From NCBI RefSeq assembly GCF_012489685.1, contig NC_080046.1, positions 61,060,195-61,124,194 on the forward strand: DNA of 64,000 nucleotides, in the 5' to 3' direction. Below the pieces are notes generated by a model. The model was not told the origin of the DNA and made no database searches. It saw nothing but the letters and a program-made list of their open reading frames with translations. Shown here piece after piece: positions 1-12,390 of this stretch (within the stretch, counting starts at the first letter, position 1; every line of letters starts with the position of its first letter). Made by a program: the position numbers and the translations under genes. This DNA comes from Lotus japonicus (lineage: Eukaryota; Streptophyta; Magnoliopsida; Fabales; Fabaceae).

Positions 1-1590
1 ACAAATATTATTTGGGCCAGGTAGGAGAGAGAGAACATGTATAGTTTAATTTTGTGAAGGAAATTAAAGTAAAGGCACAAAGTGGATTCCACAGCGTACA
101 GCATGCTGCAGCTGCGTGATCCGATTCATGCATTGCACACTCAGAAACGGAGGAATCAAAGCAAAGATTACTGCAAAAAAATAGTTGGCGACATGTGATG
201 ATATATCATACCATAGATACTTTAATCATTGGCTTACTTCAATTTCACGCTTCCTTAATTTCATGCCGTGACATTCCGCACCCACATTTCATGCCGTCAA
301 TGCTCACTCACGCCGTCCCCGCACTTTCAACATACATCAGAGGACCTTCTAAACTTTCGACAATTTGACAATGATACATAAACATACATTTTTTGTCACA
401 CGCTCTTTAAACATCTCACTTGCAAAGTAATAGAAGTTAGCTAAGTGATATGTCTAATGAATGTTTGTGAAAAAATGTATATCTGTTTATACCTTGCTAA
501 GCTTTACTATGTTACTAGCTGTCCAAACTACAAAGTGCCCCACTCAGCAGCAGAGAGTGTGTGTCTTTGTTCCTTTCCCTTGTTTAATATTATGTTATTC
601 GTAGTAAACAACTATACAATGTAAATGGACAGGCTGGTAGTTGTGGTTAATTGGTGTTTTATCGATGAATGGTGAATCAGCTTAGCGCAACAAATTAGTT
701 GGCTTTGGCCTTTTCTTCAACCTCTTTTAACCATTTTCCCAACTGTCCAATATCCTTTCCATTGAGACCTTCATTACCTCCTTGCACTTTACACACACAC
801 TCATCATAAATTAATTAATTAAGCTCATTCATCCTCTGTCTTTACCTTTATTTTTCTCTAGCTATAGTGTCTTTAAATTGACTTTAACTGCTGGCTTTCA
901 TTTTGCTTCCCACATAATCCACTTCACATACAGATGAACTGGATGTTGTTCGTTTAAATTAAAGCTAGCGCGTACCTTTGACTTAAAATATCTACAAAGA
1001 TGTAAATTGTTTAAGTGGATTAATTAGGAGGTAAGAAAGTGGATAGATTAGAATTAATCATCAGGTTCTAGTCAATAATTGGCACTCCCCAAATTGAACA
1101 GATTCACACTCGTAGGAAGCTTTAAGTCTTCTTGGCCTAACTCAAGCGAATTCTCCCGTTGAAGAAAACTATGAGATGATTTTGACTGTGTTCACTTTGA
1201 ATAGCATCTTCTATTCTACCTGTTAATTCATGAATTGGAGGATTATTTGGCAGAACTCATCATGCTTTGACACAACCATTTTACCACAAGGACTATGGAT
1301 TTTGTCACTGATGACATAAACATAAACCTACTAATCTACAATAACAAAAGTCAATCCCTACAAGCAGAAATTGAAGCTAAGAAACCCAAAGCATATTTTT
1401 GCTCTCTTTGGGACCCTCTTAAAGATATATACCAATTAACAATTTAACACAAGCATGGAATATGCCACTAACATGTTACATTACCACATGATTCACGAAG
1501 CATGCTCTCACAGTACTCCATTCACCACACCACCAAACCATTAATTTCACCTTCTTCAACAGCGCAATCCTTGGTTACCATTTCACATGA
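1..1590. other. Intergenic, no gene seen
   Basis: AT-rich sequence upstream of the MAPKKK gene. I see no convincing coding region, RNA gene or terminal-repeat element. It probably holds distal promoter sequence and perhaps the flank of a gene outside the window. Confidence 0.5.
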
Positions 1591-1732
1591 GCACGTGCCA
1601 CCATGTGCACCGTCTCTCCTTAATACTCCATTTTCACGCCTAAAAGCTAAAGCTAACTAAATGCAAGCTTGGCCGGCCAGGCCAACAACAACAAATGAAA
1701 AGGCCCCATTCACCCTCTTCTCGACACGTGGC
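1591..1732 (+). promoter_or_regulatory. Two G-box/ABRE motifs in MAPKKK promoter
   Basis: A CACGTG core lies at 1592-1597 and a second, in the canonical ABRE context ACACGTGGC, at 1724-1732. They are about 440 and 310 bases upstream of the MAPKKK start and about 170-300 bases upstream of its TATA box. Such motifs are bound by AREB/ABF bZIP factors. Arabidopsis MAPKKK17 and 18 are induced by abscisic acid, so ABA control here is a reasonable inference. Confidence 0.6.
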
Positions 1733-1895
1733 TCCCTCCCATCACAAGATCGTAAGAGAAACAAGACGGCGCTCATTCATTGGACACAACCAAAAGGGCA
1801 GCATACAAAAAGGAAAAAGCTTTTCCACATCACAATCATAACTTGCTTACCCTTTGCTTTAAGCCAAACACAACCCACCAAACTTCAAATCTCTC

Positions 1896-1978
1896 CATAT
1901 ATATAACTCATACAAATTAGGAAAGCTAGTATAGTATTAGTACCTCACAACAACAACAACAACAACAACAACAAACAC
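1896..1978 (+). promoter_or_regulatory. TATA box and CAA-repeat leader of MAPKKK gene
   Basis: A TATATATA element at about 1897-1905 lies roughly 130 bases before the ATG. The predicted leader then has an uninterrupted CAA triplet run at about 1948-1975. CAA-rich leaders are unstructured and are associated with efficient translation; that role is inference here. Confidence 0.55.
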
Positions 1979-2032
1979 ATTACATTCTTCTAGTCTTCTA
2001 CCTCCTCTTGTAACTAAACTTCCAAGATCTCT

Positions 2033-3364
2033 ATGGCCTGGACAAGAGGCAAAACCCTCGGTCGCGGCTCCACCGCGGCCGTTAACATAGCTGAGGATCG
2101 CCGGACCGGTGAATTATTCGCTGTGAAATCAGCGGAGCTTCACCGGTCAGAGTTCCTCAAGAGGGAACAGGGAATTCTCTCTACTTTAAGGTGTCCTCAG
2201 ATCGTGGCCTACAAAGGCTGCGATGTCACATTTGAGAACGGTGCTAACTGGTTTAACCTCTTCATGGAGTACGCGCCTCAAGGGACTGTAACTGATGCAA
2301 TCAACAAGCATGGTGGTGGAATTGAAGAAGCTATGGCGGGGTTTTACACGCGCCAAATTCTGCTTGGGTTGGAGTACCTTCATTCAAATGGGATAGTGCA
2401 TTGTGACGTGAAGGGGCAGAACGTGCTGGTAACGGAGAGTGGTGCAAAAATTGCTGACTTGGGTTGTTCTAAAAGGGTCGGAGAGTCTGTGATCACGGGG
2501 ACGCCTGCGTTCATGGCGCCAGAGGTGGCGCGTGGGGAGCAGCAGGGGTTCCCTGCTGATGTTTGGGCTCTGGGGTGTACTGTGTTGGAGATGATCACGG
2601 GAAAACCGCCGTGGCGAGGTGTTTCTGACCCGGCAGCGGCGATGTACCGGATCGGATTCTCCGGTGAGGTGCCGGAGATTCCAAGCTCTGTTTCGGAGCA
2701 GGGGAAGGATTTCTTGAGCAAGTGCTTGAAGAGGGATCCCGATGAGAGGTGGTCGGTGGAGGAGCTTCTTGGACACGGATTCGTTGGAGAGAAGAACAAG
2801 GAACTAGCATTGGATTCGGACACTCCCATGAGTGTGTTGGAGAGAAGCTTTTGGGACACGCTGGATACGACTCAGGGTCCCACTTCTGATTCTTTTTCCT
2901 CGGATTCCTCGAGCTCTCGAGACAGGATTAGGATGTTGGTTTCAGATGAGCCTGTTTGGGAATGGGATGATGATCAATGGATCACGGTGAGAAGCAATGA
3001 CAAGGAGCTGGATGCGTGCTCTGTTCAGGGAACAGAGAGAACAGAGTCCTCTGTTCTGGGAACAGAGGATTTTGGATCATACACTGTTTGTGTCCTTGGT
3101 GATCAAGAGAATGGTTTGGAAATTTTTTATGAACCAAAAATTGTAGTTGACATTGTCACTGAATTTAGTACATGGAATGTCATTGTTGATATGATTGTTA
3201 CCTTAGTAGCAGCAACTGTGGCTGCATCAATTAAGAATTGTAACCATTGTCTCCATATTATGAGGTTGTTTCACATGGAAAATTTGATTTTAAGAACAAT
3301 GAAGTTTTTACCAATGCACCGTGTTCTTCTCCCTCTCTTTCCATCTCTAGTTCACTTTGGATGA
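2033..3364 (+). CDS. MEKK-type MAP kinase kinase kinase (MAPKKK17/18-like)
   Basis: Intronless 443-residue Ser/Thr kinase. The domain spans about residues 3-257: glycine loop GRGSTAAV at 10-17, ATP-binding Lys32, helix-C Glu45, catalytic HCD at 123-125 with Lys127, DLG (for DFG) at 142-144, and GTPAFMAPEV at 156-165, the plant MEKK-subfamily signature. HCD and DLG occur normally in this clade. Arabidopsis MAPKKK17/18 act above MKK3 in ABA and stress signalling. The C-terminal region has an acidic Ser/Asp-rich stretch (about 275-335) and then an unusual hydrophobic tail (about 370-443). The start follows a good TATA/leader arrangement. Family assignment is firm; equivalence to 17 or 18 is inferred. 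Confidence 0.9.
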   Translation: MAWTRGKTLGRGSTAAVNIAEDRRTGELFAVKSAELHRSEFLKREQGILSTLRCPQIVAYKGCDVTFENGANWFNLFMEYAPQGTVTDAINKHGGGIEEAMAGFYTRQILLGLEYLHSNGIVHCDVKGQNVLVTESGAKIADLGCSKRVGESVITGTPAFMAPEVARGEQQGFPADVWALGCTVLEMITGKPPWRGVSDPAAAMYRIGFSGEVPEIPSSVSEQGKDFLSKCLKRDPDERWSVEELLGHGFVGEKNKELALDSDTPMSVLERSFWDTLDTTQGPTSDSFSSDSSSSRDRIRMLVSDEPVWEWDDDQWITVRSNDKELDACSVQGTERTESSVLGTEDFGSYTVCVLGDQENGLEIFYEPKIVVDIVTEFSTWNVIVDMIVTLVAATVAASIKNCNHCLHIMRLFHMENLILRTMKFLPMHRVLLPLFPSLVHFG

Positions 3365-4918
3365 ATTGAACATTTTACAATTTAAAATTATAAAAATATA
3401 ATGGGATAAGGTGTGCCCTCCACCTCCATAATGGTTAACTGGGCCAAATTGAATACTATCCATATAACCACAGCTTAAGCTTTGCTTTGCGAGTTGGATT
3501 TTAAGCTGTTTCAGATTAAATTTTCGTTTACAGAATGCAGCTGAATTTATCCATACCACACAAATGTTTCAAATGTTAAATTTCATCTATTTCTAATTAA
3601 AGAAGCATTAAGGTTTTCTTTCAAATTTCCGAAATCAAATGTAGCATCAAGCATCCTTCCTGAAATTTTTACAAGTTCTGTTCTCTGTAATTCTAGATAT
3701 CTGGTAGATGATGTCTGCAAGTTACCTGCTGACTTGCTCTCTATCTTAAGTTATCTTAGCCAATTTCCCACTTTCATAAGCGGCCAGGAGATTTATTTTT
3801 ATTTTTTAATTTCAAATGCTCTTGATTCTACTGTTGATTTGCAATATTGCTGCTGAATGTAAAACTACATAGACAATGGTTCACGAGTGAAATAGCAAAC
3901 TCAGTAAGCCGAAAATATTAGTTATAGGGAACTTTGTTGCTAAAACCAGGCTACCCTAAAACCATTGCAGAAATGAGTTAAAAAGAGAGTGCAGTTTGTG
4001 TCAGAAAAATTGTAACTCTATAGAAAGAGCAACCAGTTACCCACAGAGCTGAGGTCACCTTACTTCATGTTTTTTTGCTGCATGCATGGCAAGTCTAGAT
4101 TGGAAATCAATGTCAGGATTTTGTCACCCCATCAAAGATGTCCTTTCTGTCGGTGTTCCTTTTTATGTTTCTGTTAAGTTCTCAGCTGATTCAAATTCCT
4201 TATTTTGAGTGAAGCTTCTCCTCAAGTTTTTTACCAGCATAATTGAGGCAATCTTTTTGTTCAAGGAATCTACTTTGATTTTATGATTTGCACAGAATTT
4301 AAGATATGTTCTCCTAGAAGCTAATATAACTTTCAACTAGAAGTGATTCTCCAATACTACACCGTGAAACCAAAACAAACATAAACAGTTTCGTGGTAGC
4401 TTTACTTACTGCCTTGAACTTTCCTTGGTCTAGCATGTGGCAGAATATGTTCATGAGTTAAAAGGTCGCATAGCTTCTGGGTTTGGTTTGAAGCAGAAAA
4501 CTGCACTCATTAATAGGCTACTGCATAAAACTGTTTCATAGCCATTTGCTAAAATGACTTGGAACCAGAAAATGAGATTTCGTTAACGAAAAAAATGTAA
4601 AAATAGAACCAAGACTACTTAAACAAAATTAAGTATCAAGGGATAACTTAAATACCATCAAGCCTATTTCTAGGAACATCCCTTCGTAGCAGTCAAACAG
4701 AAGTTGTAAAAGTTACATATGTGCAGAATAAAACAAATTTGCACTATATTTCTGTCAACACTCCAAAAAATCAGTTTGTCAGGACAAAATTGACCCCAAT
4801 TCAACACAAAAGTGAAACCCTATTTGTTGAGAAGCATGTTTACACAAATTAATAACCAGTCATCAGCAAGCTGCTATTTCCTGAAAAGTATATAAGAAGA
4901 AGCCTCCTTCAATGTTTC
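3365..4918. other. Intergenic between convergent genes
   Basis: Holds the 3' ends of the MAPKKK (+) and BAP31-like (-) genes. I found no further coding region or clear element. Confidence 0.5.
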
Positions 4919-6793
4919 TTACATATTCTTCTTGGAACCTGAGTGTGACAATCTCCGGTCCAAGGATTGTAGTTCGTTGCGGAGATTCTGGTTTTCCTCA
5001 AGTAAGCGATCATACTCAAGAAGGAATCCCTCAGACTGTTTCCTTAGGGCACTGACATTGGCTTCTGCACCATCAACCTCTTTAGTTTTTGACTTTAGCT
5101 CAGATTCCAGACGGTTAATCTCTGCTCTTAGTTTTGTTGTTTCTTCCTCCATGGCTCTAATTTCCTCTGAATGTGCAGCTTTCCCATCGTCAGATCCTCG
5201 GCTTTGTTTCTTGACAGCCTCCATGGTCTTTCTTCGAACCCGGAGTTCTCTTATGTAATGATGTAGTCTGTCTATCATAAGTGCAAGAAAAAGCACAGCA
5301 CCTGAAAAGAATTGACCAAAGATGAGTGATTTTCAACAGACAAAGAGGTCTTTTAATAATTCAGAAACACTAAGGAAGCAATAGTTCCTGAAACACAAAA
5401 CAGTATTGTTTGGGTTGGATTTGAACTGTCACTTTAGCCAGGTTTTTTGAGATGTGACCAGTGTTGTCATAAATCAATGACATAAACTACTTCGTAAGAG
5501 AATTAAGGAACTTTATGTTAAACATGATATACTTCACACATTGTGTTTCAAGGAGCTGATAGAGCAGCAATTTTCAATATTCATTTCTGGAAACTTTGTT
5601 TTGAAAAAGAACATAACAATATTTTGAAAATTTTGGATCCATGTTGAATAATATTAATCAATGAGCTATAATCTTAACAAGTTTCTTTCATGTTCAACAA
5701 GTATATACAGTAGGAAACAATTACATATGAGTGAGGTCTGCGAGAGGAAGACACAGGCAATCAGAGATAAGAAAAATTAGGGTATTAGGAGAAGTGGAAA
5801 ACCAACACAAAAGTAACCACTAAGAGGAGGCACCAATGCACCATGAAACCAGTAAGATACTTGCCAACCTCGCTTCTCTTTCCCCTTCTTCCAGGGGCAA
5901 AATGTCTATTCAAAGGTTTGACTCCAATGCCTCATGAAAGGAGTTAATATGCAGAAGGTGATTAAAATAGTAAATATAATTTATACTTTACGAATTATTA
6001 CAGTCCTGAGCTACTGAGATATTGAGATTAACATTTAACACCATATCAATAAGCAATGGAAAAACTAAATGCTTCCTAGTTATGAAATAAACAATCCCCA
6101 ACATCAAAAAATCTGATAGATCTGATTTAGATCTCCCTGCAGCCACCAAACCAATACCGGAAGAAAAAAGAAATGCAGCTCCACAGCTCACATTTTCCTT
6201 CTAAATTAGAAGCTTTCATAGCTCATATTGCTCCAACATTCATTCTACCACTCCAAAACCAGTAGCAAACAGCAACATAAATAGTTATATACATTACCAG
6301 AGCAGAACCCCAACAAATGATAAGTGAAACTACTGAATTGGTGATTAAAGGCATATGCACAATCAGCACCCCACAGAAAATCCTCACACACACATGAATC
6401 AGATACAATTAATCATGAATTCATCAAGTCACAAAAAGAAAATCAATTCACATACAAAAATAAATGTCAACAACCCATTTAAACAGACATGGAATTGATT
6501 GCCCTACCCATGAGCGTTGCTTCGAGGAGGTGCTTGGCCATGAGAACCTGATCGGTTGGATTAACAACACCACCATCCTCGATCCCGCGCTTCTGAATAT
6601 TGAACATGGAGTAGAGACTGGACAACAAGACCACAAGAACAGTGGCACCGACGGTCTTGACCATGAGCGGGCCACGGCCTCGCTTCAACCGATCCAAGCC
6701 CATGATCATCAACTTCCTCAAGGGGGTCTTGAAAAGCAGCAACGCAATCATTGCCGCCTCCGAGAAAATCACCGTGAACAGCAGATGAATCAT
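4919..6793 (-). CDS. BAP31-like ER membrane protein
   Basis: Two exons: 6793-6508 (286 nt) and 5301-4919 (383 nt), with a 1,206-bp GT-AG intron splitting a Gly codon (phase 1), giving 222 residues. The protein starts MIHLLFTVIFSEAAM with hydrophobic segments at about 1-20, 43-63 and 95-107. A long charged coiled coil (about 115-215) follows. It ends SKKNM, so lysines sit at -3 and -4 from the C terminus: a KKXX ER-retrieval signal. BAP31/BAP29 proteins are ER chaperone and cargo-sorting factors. Sequence and length fit the plant family (Arabidopsis members about 218-220 residues). Which paralogue it is cannot be told. Confidence 0.9.
5302..6507 (-). other. Intron of BAP31-like gene
   Basis: Donor GTAGGG follows position 6508 and the acceptor TTTTCAG precedes 5301, on the minus strand. 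No element or nested gene was seen in it. Confidence 0.8.
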
Positions 6794-7183
6794 CTTGCAC
6801 CCAATTCAAATGCCTTGCCTTTTCAGATCCCAGTTTGATTCACGATTGATTGTTAGCGAGAGAATTGTGACATAGACAAGGACAAATTTGAATTTGTGGG
6901 AATGTGCATTACTCTCATGAATCTAATCGAATCCTAAACACAACAATTGTTGTTGAATTGAAGAGACGGACAGAGGAGAGAAGAGAAACAGAGAAAGTAA
7001 AATTGGGTTTCCACTCTTGGGTTGGGTTGGGTTCGGAGTCACTTTTAAAAACATATATTTCATGTTTGCTAGTTAGTCCTCCAACTTTCTTATATTTACA
7101 GAGGGATAACTTAATCTACTCGCCAAGTCAATTTGATTACCGTCAATCATGTCTCAAAAATGTTATCTATGCTAACAAAAAAT

Positions 7184-7365
7184 AATGTTTCTTTCACACC
7201 TCTAAGAGAGGAGGAAAGATATGAAATGAGGAGAGAAATAGGAAGAAAATAACAAGTAAGAGAGAGAAAAAATATATAAGATGTGATAGATGATTAGAGG
7301 AGAGAGACAGAAACAAAAATAAGTAGAAATAAAATGTTTAACAAATAAGGTGTGTATATATCATT
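7184..7365. mobile_element. MITE, ACACACCT-type inverted ends
   Basis: About 180 bp with imperfect inverted ends, left AATGTTTCTTTCACACCT and right AGGTGTGTATATATCATT, around a purine-rich GAGAGA core. A second copy is at 34350-34529 with the same ends and core. A similar core in inverted orientation lies near 41850-41950. Non-autonomous; the superfamily is not assigned. Confidence 0.6.
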
Positions 7366-7418
7366 ACCGTTATCCTTAATGTATGATGAACTGAAAATTC
7401 TCTTAAAGCTGCACATTA

Positions 7419-7690
7419 CTACCTCCGTTCCAAAATAACTGACACTATTTCTAGCTGAATTTTGTTCCTAATTATCTGTCATTTTACAAAGTTTAAGAGA
7501 GTATTAATTACACTTTACCAATTGTACCATTCATTTATTAATGGTATGAAACTTGAAAAGTTAGAATAAATAAGAGAGATGAAAGGTATAATAGGAAGTT
7601 ACATAGTAATTTTAATAAAATAAGAACATTAATTGTTATTTCTTAATACTTGTGCAACAACCTTAAAGTGTCAGTTATATAAGAACATGT
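7419..7690. mobile_element. Stowaway/Tc1-mariner-like MITE remnant
   Basis: Starts with a CTACCTCCGTTCC-type end followed by AAAATAACTGACAC, the usual opening of many plant Tc1/mariner MITEs. An inverted partial counterpart (AAAGTGTCAGTTAT) lies near 7667-7680. The right end is degenerate, so the boundary is approximate. Confidence 0.45.
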
Positions 7691-8474
7691 TGGGCCGCAA
7701 GAGGATAAACCGGGGGATCATCACATTGGGCTTACATGAGCACACCAAAGTGGATTGGACACCACATCTTTCACCCAAAACCTTAAGGCAATGGGTGTAT
7801 GGGTCCTCTCACTTGTAAAGTGTTCATCTCTCCTCTAACCATTCAATGTGAGACTTTTTTACTCACACTTGACATCCCAACAGAACATAGTATATCCATA
7901 AAAATTAATGGTTTTAATTATTTTTTCATAAGCAAGATAATTTATTGAAAATGGGTATAAGAAGTATTAGAACTTTTTAGAGTACAAAAATACATTTATT
8001 TTTATGTATGAATAAATTAGAAGCATGCAGTTTTTAAAAAATTAATTGATTTTACCTTTTTAGTTTAAGGGTTCGAACTTATTAAATTCAATGGCATGGG
8101 TAGGGACATAATAATGGACACTGAAATAGTCACAGAGGAATTGCTGCTAATGATAACATCCAGCCATGAACATGGACAGGAAGGAAGGCTACCATGTGAT
8201 GTGAGTGCTGATTGGAAGAGAAGGAATCACTCGATTTTCCAGATTTAGTGGCATATAGTGATTTTTATCTTACAATCAAATGGAAGAGGCTTATACTGCT
8301 GCTATATATGGGTCTTTATGCTCAAAGCCACGGACTAGCACGGCACCTTCTATCGCTTTCATTGTTACCTAGCGGGCTCCATATAACATCATTACCTTAC
8401 CTTATAAGTACAAGAGTAATTAATTTATTAGCGTTGATCATTCTAATGGGGCAAAAGCCCACGCTGTAACTCAT

Positions 8475-9030
8475 TTAGGGTGTGTTTGGATGCAGTGGCG
8501 GAACTAGAAATTTTAGGAAGCCTAGGCAAATTTTATGATTAAGTCCCTAAACTTTGTCTTTCCTTATAAATTTGTCTTTTCTCTATTTTTTTTTGGGTCA
8601 AAAAAACCTACCTAGTCCAAAGAAATTTTCATTTTTTTTTCTTTGAGCCAGGGCATTGGACCTACCAAGCCCTGTGGTAGGTCCGCCCATGTTTGGATGC
8701 ACGTTGAATCAGGTCTGATCCACGTTTAAAGACCTCAAACGTGATTTTCCAATCTCCATTGATGTTTGGATGCTAAATGCTGATCCAATTCTGGCCCCAG
8801 AATTGGATCCATCCTAACACAACAATTTGTTGCTTCAGCATCAATGCTGATCCAATTGTCCCCTCACCCTTTTACAGATCCAATTCAAGTCTATCAGATC
8901 CAATTCCTGATAAATGTATCCAAACATAAATCACGTCACTCAAACTCACGTTTACCAGATCCAATTCTTCCAGATTCAATTCTGGCCAGATCCAATTCTA
9001 CTAACGCTAATCCAAACACACACTTAGTGT
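8475..9030. mobile_element. TGTTTGGAT-end element with nested insertion
   Basis: The left end AGGGTGTGTTTGGATGCA and the right end ATCCAAACACACACTT form an inverted pair about 550 bp apart. A 197-bp segment starting GTGGCGGAACTAG and ending near GTCCGCCCATG (8495-8691) is flanked by a 10-bp direct repeat, TTTGGATGCA (8485-8494 and 8692-8701), as expected for a nested insertion. TTTGGATGC also occurs once more inside the outer element, so the duplication could be fortuitous. Confidence 0.45.
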
Positions 9031-9286
9031 TAGTTTAACGCCAACTTAACAACTTTACAGCTCACGTTAAAGGATTTGAATTTATTCTTTTAACATCAAT
9101 CACTCGTGGTCGACGCTAAAAATACCATTAGCAGATTGTAAAAGTTATTGTTGGTCACCAGAGCCGATACTACTATTTCAAGTTTAGTGTCGGTATAGTC
9201 GACACCTATGAAGAATGATAATTTTGATTATGGGTTAGATCCATTTATTCGTTTTGTAAAAAATCTAGTTTGGTGGGTTTCGTGCA

Positions 9287-9428
9287 GGCTTGACAATAGC
9301 TCATACATTGTATTGCTATACAATTTGGGATGGATCAAGACATTCTCAGTTTATATTGGATCAGAAGTGTCTTGACCCATCTTAAACCGTATAGCATTAT
9401 GATGTCATAGATACTTTCAAGCCCGCAT
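9287..9428. repeat. Foldback hairpin, about 58-bp arms
   Basis: Two imperfectly complementary arms (about 9287-9343 and 9370-9428), separated by a loop of about 25 bases, share GCTATAC, GGATGGATCAAGACA-like and GGCTTGA blocks. The structure fits a small MITE or a hairpin-RNA precursor; the sequence alone does not decide between them. Confidence 0.5.
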
Positions 9429-9430
9429 AA

Positions 9431-10650
9431 TACACACCAATTCAAGACCCTCACAAAACCAACAAATGATCTGATTCATCACATTAGCATTGTTTAATTA
9501 TTCTGTTTGATCGGCTTCTTAACCACCATACCTGAGGATATATCAGGCGACCGAAATGCAAACTCTTCATCATCCACCATAAGGTTGGGCCGAATGGCTC
9601 AGGGAAAACATCTCGCCCAGTAATGTTTGGCTCGAGCACTAGAGGATCAAGATAAGCAAGTCAGGACAAGGTCGCTCAAAGCCACTTGTCCTCTCGGTCA
9701 CCCTGTTTTAGGGGACTTCCCTCACACTTCCAGAGACAACCGTCAAGGACTCCAACCTAACAATATAGGTTTTTTCATTCATTTACATAACATGTTATTC
9801 ATTTGAAGCATTTTATTTAGAGTTCTATCTAAATTTCTAAGAACCTCTCTCCCTTAAACATTAACTTGAGTGTTAAAATGTCTTCTACATGTACCTCTCC
9901 AAGCCATGCAACCTGAAGCTCTACCGTGACTTTCAAGACCACAACGTGCAATTCTCTCGTGATCCATCACCTCAACCGGAGAGATTCACACAAATTCTCT
10001 CAGGTCATAACGTATATAATCTATAACAAATCCATATTAGAGCATCAAATGTTAGGTTACCATATAAGTTAAGTGATGAGTCAGAGTCATTTGCTTGGTA
10101 CTTTAGAGTCTCTAAGTTGATATGTATCGTGCTGACTAAGTAGTACTTCTTGCTTCGTATTGCTGAGCAATTTGTGATGAATCATCTCAAATTGTCTAGC
10201 TACACAAAACTAGGGGTGATGCTTAGTAGATACAATAGATTTCCGCGAACTCTAAATTAAACAATAAGCAATTAACTCTAACTCTCAAACAGGCGACAAC
10301 AATGGTCATGTGTTTGCCTAGTGTGACAGAGTAGGGATTGAATATAGATTGTGGAGTAGTAGTGACATATGGAAAGGAAAAGAGTTGATGATAAAAAATG
10401 GTGGAGATGATGTCGTGACATGTTATAAAACTCAAAACCATTTTTAAGATTTTAATTGAGCCAAATTATTATAAAATTGAGCTAAAAATAAGTCAACTTT
10501 ATTTTTATCCAACACATTTTATTTTAAAATTCACGATCAACCCAATCTAGTCTTGAAATAATTCAGAATAATCTTGTCTAAATATTGGGATGAATGTATA
10601 TCTTTATGTATTGTATTATTCATCCCAGTTTACACGTCTTAAATGAGTGA
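9431..10650. other. Intergenic, possible LTR-element debris
   Basis: A less AT-rich stretch at about 9560-10010 resembles retroelement LTR/leader sequence, but I find no coding domain or paired LTR. The rest is ordinary AT-rich spacer. Confidence 0.3.
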
Positions 10651-10654
10651 TATA

Positions 10655-12020
10655 CTGATATACTTATATCCGCGCGTTGCACGGGTTCATTTACAATATT
10701 TATTAACATTATCTAAATGTTATTACATGTTCAATTAAAATTAGATTAATTTTAAAATAAAAAATAAAAAATTTTGTTAAGACATTTTAATAAATAGTTT
10801 TACAATTTCTTTTGCAAATAATTAATATAAATATTACTAAATTTAATAATTAATATTTAATAATTAGTAATAATGTGATTTTAAAAAATTAATAATTTAT
10901 TTAGTAATATGAAAAATCATACAGTTAATTTTAAATATTTTGAATTACGTAATAAGTTTTTAATATCAACAGATTAGTTTTAATAGTATATTTTCACAAT
11001 TTATAGTTTATACCTGGAAAGTCATTTTTCAGAAGAGATAACCACAATTTTCCAAATAGTTATACACTTGTTAAGACTAAAATAAATAATTTAATTTCAA
11101 CTTTTTCAATTATAAAAAGTTATAAATTTAATAGAGTAAACATTATTTAGTAAATTCAAATTTTTTAACTTTTGTAATACTTATTTCCTCTGTTATGCTT
11201 CCTCAAGTCATTTTGACTAATATATAAGGAATAGAAATTAAAGTATATTTAAATATATTTTTGTTACATAATACACACATATATTATATTTAATAGTATA
11301 TACCCTATAAAAGAATTTTAAATTTTAAAAATTGTTATCGAACTTATTTATTAATAAATATTATTTGATGATTGATTAATTTTAATTCTTAATATTTTTC
11401 ATTGATGCAAAAGTTAAGTCAAGTTTTAAGTTTTTAAATATCATTATTTAATAAAAGCAGTTGAGTCGGTTTAGAAAATTCAATTTTTTCAGTTTTTATT
11501 ATTTATTATTTATTTAATATATTTATCACAAAGGATAATTTTTTTATTGTTTATTGCATTTTATTTATTATTATTATTATTTAAAAATTCTCCTCATGTT
11601 GTGATGAATAGTTTTAACATGAAATTTAGTGGTAGTTGATTAACTTATTGCTTTGTAAATTTTATTGATTCATTATTAGTTTAATGTATATAATACAAAG
11701 GATTTTTTTATTTTTTGATATATTTATAACAAATTTTCAAGTGACTTAGGCAATTTTATTCATTTTTAATATTTTAATTTAATTTATACAAAGGAAAATG
11801 TTAATGAAAAGGTTTAAAATAATTTTTATATTTTAGTAGGTAGTTGAATAGATTTTTGACTTAAGAAATTTTATTAAATTTTTTATTTTATTATTAAATG
11901 TATTTTCTTTTGAAAGTATTAGTAAAGGTATTAATACAAAATAAGTTTTTATTATTTAATGCATTTAATGTAAAGGAGTGCAAAATCTCAAGTCTCCTTT
12001 ACATATATATATATATATAG
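10655..12020 (-). mobile_element. Helitron-like AT-rich element (candidate)
   Basis: On the minus strand the 10660-10690 end reads as a short GC-rich hairpin (AACCCGTGCAACGCGCGG) followed by an AT tail, like the 3' end of plant Helitrons. The body is extremely AT-rich and ends near a short TA run at 12002-12018 followed by TTACTAATA-type sequence. No clear CTRR end or 5' TC was fixed, so limits are tentative. Confidence 0.3.
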
Positions 12021-12390
12021 ATTACTAATATTTAAATACTGCGCTGTACAAATGTGATGTTTATTGGATAGAGTGACAAAGATATACCAAGTCAAAACAA
12101 TTAGATCATGCAAAAAAGATTAATTGAATTGTAGCACTCAATCACGTGGGTTTTGTCAGTTTTAATTAATTTTCAATTTTGCTCTTGTTTCAAGCTGGAG
12201 GCAATGCAAAACGACAATGCAGATGGACGATAACCCAAAATGTGATTAGCTGTGGATCACAACTTGTTAATTTTCAATTTTGCTCTTGCTTATCAACTTG
12301 TTGAATTTGATTGATGAATAACATGAACAAAAGTTAAACTCTACAAATTTATTTACAAAAATAAAAAAAGTGACATGGTAATCAACAATA

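Larger units (their letters stand above)
6794..8474. other. Intergenic
   Basis: Apart from the two MITE-like elements listed separately, I see no supported gene. The short open frames lack domains and run through AT-rich DNA. Confidence 0.5.

Noticed and set aside
1661..1906. 81-codon open frame upstream of the MAPKKK
   Set aside because: It spans the ABRE and TATA region, has no domain and would lie in the promoter.
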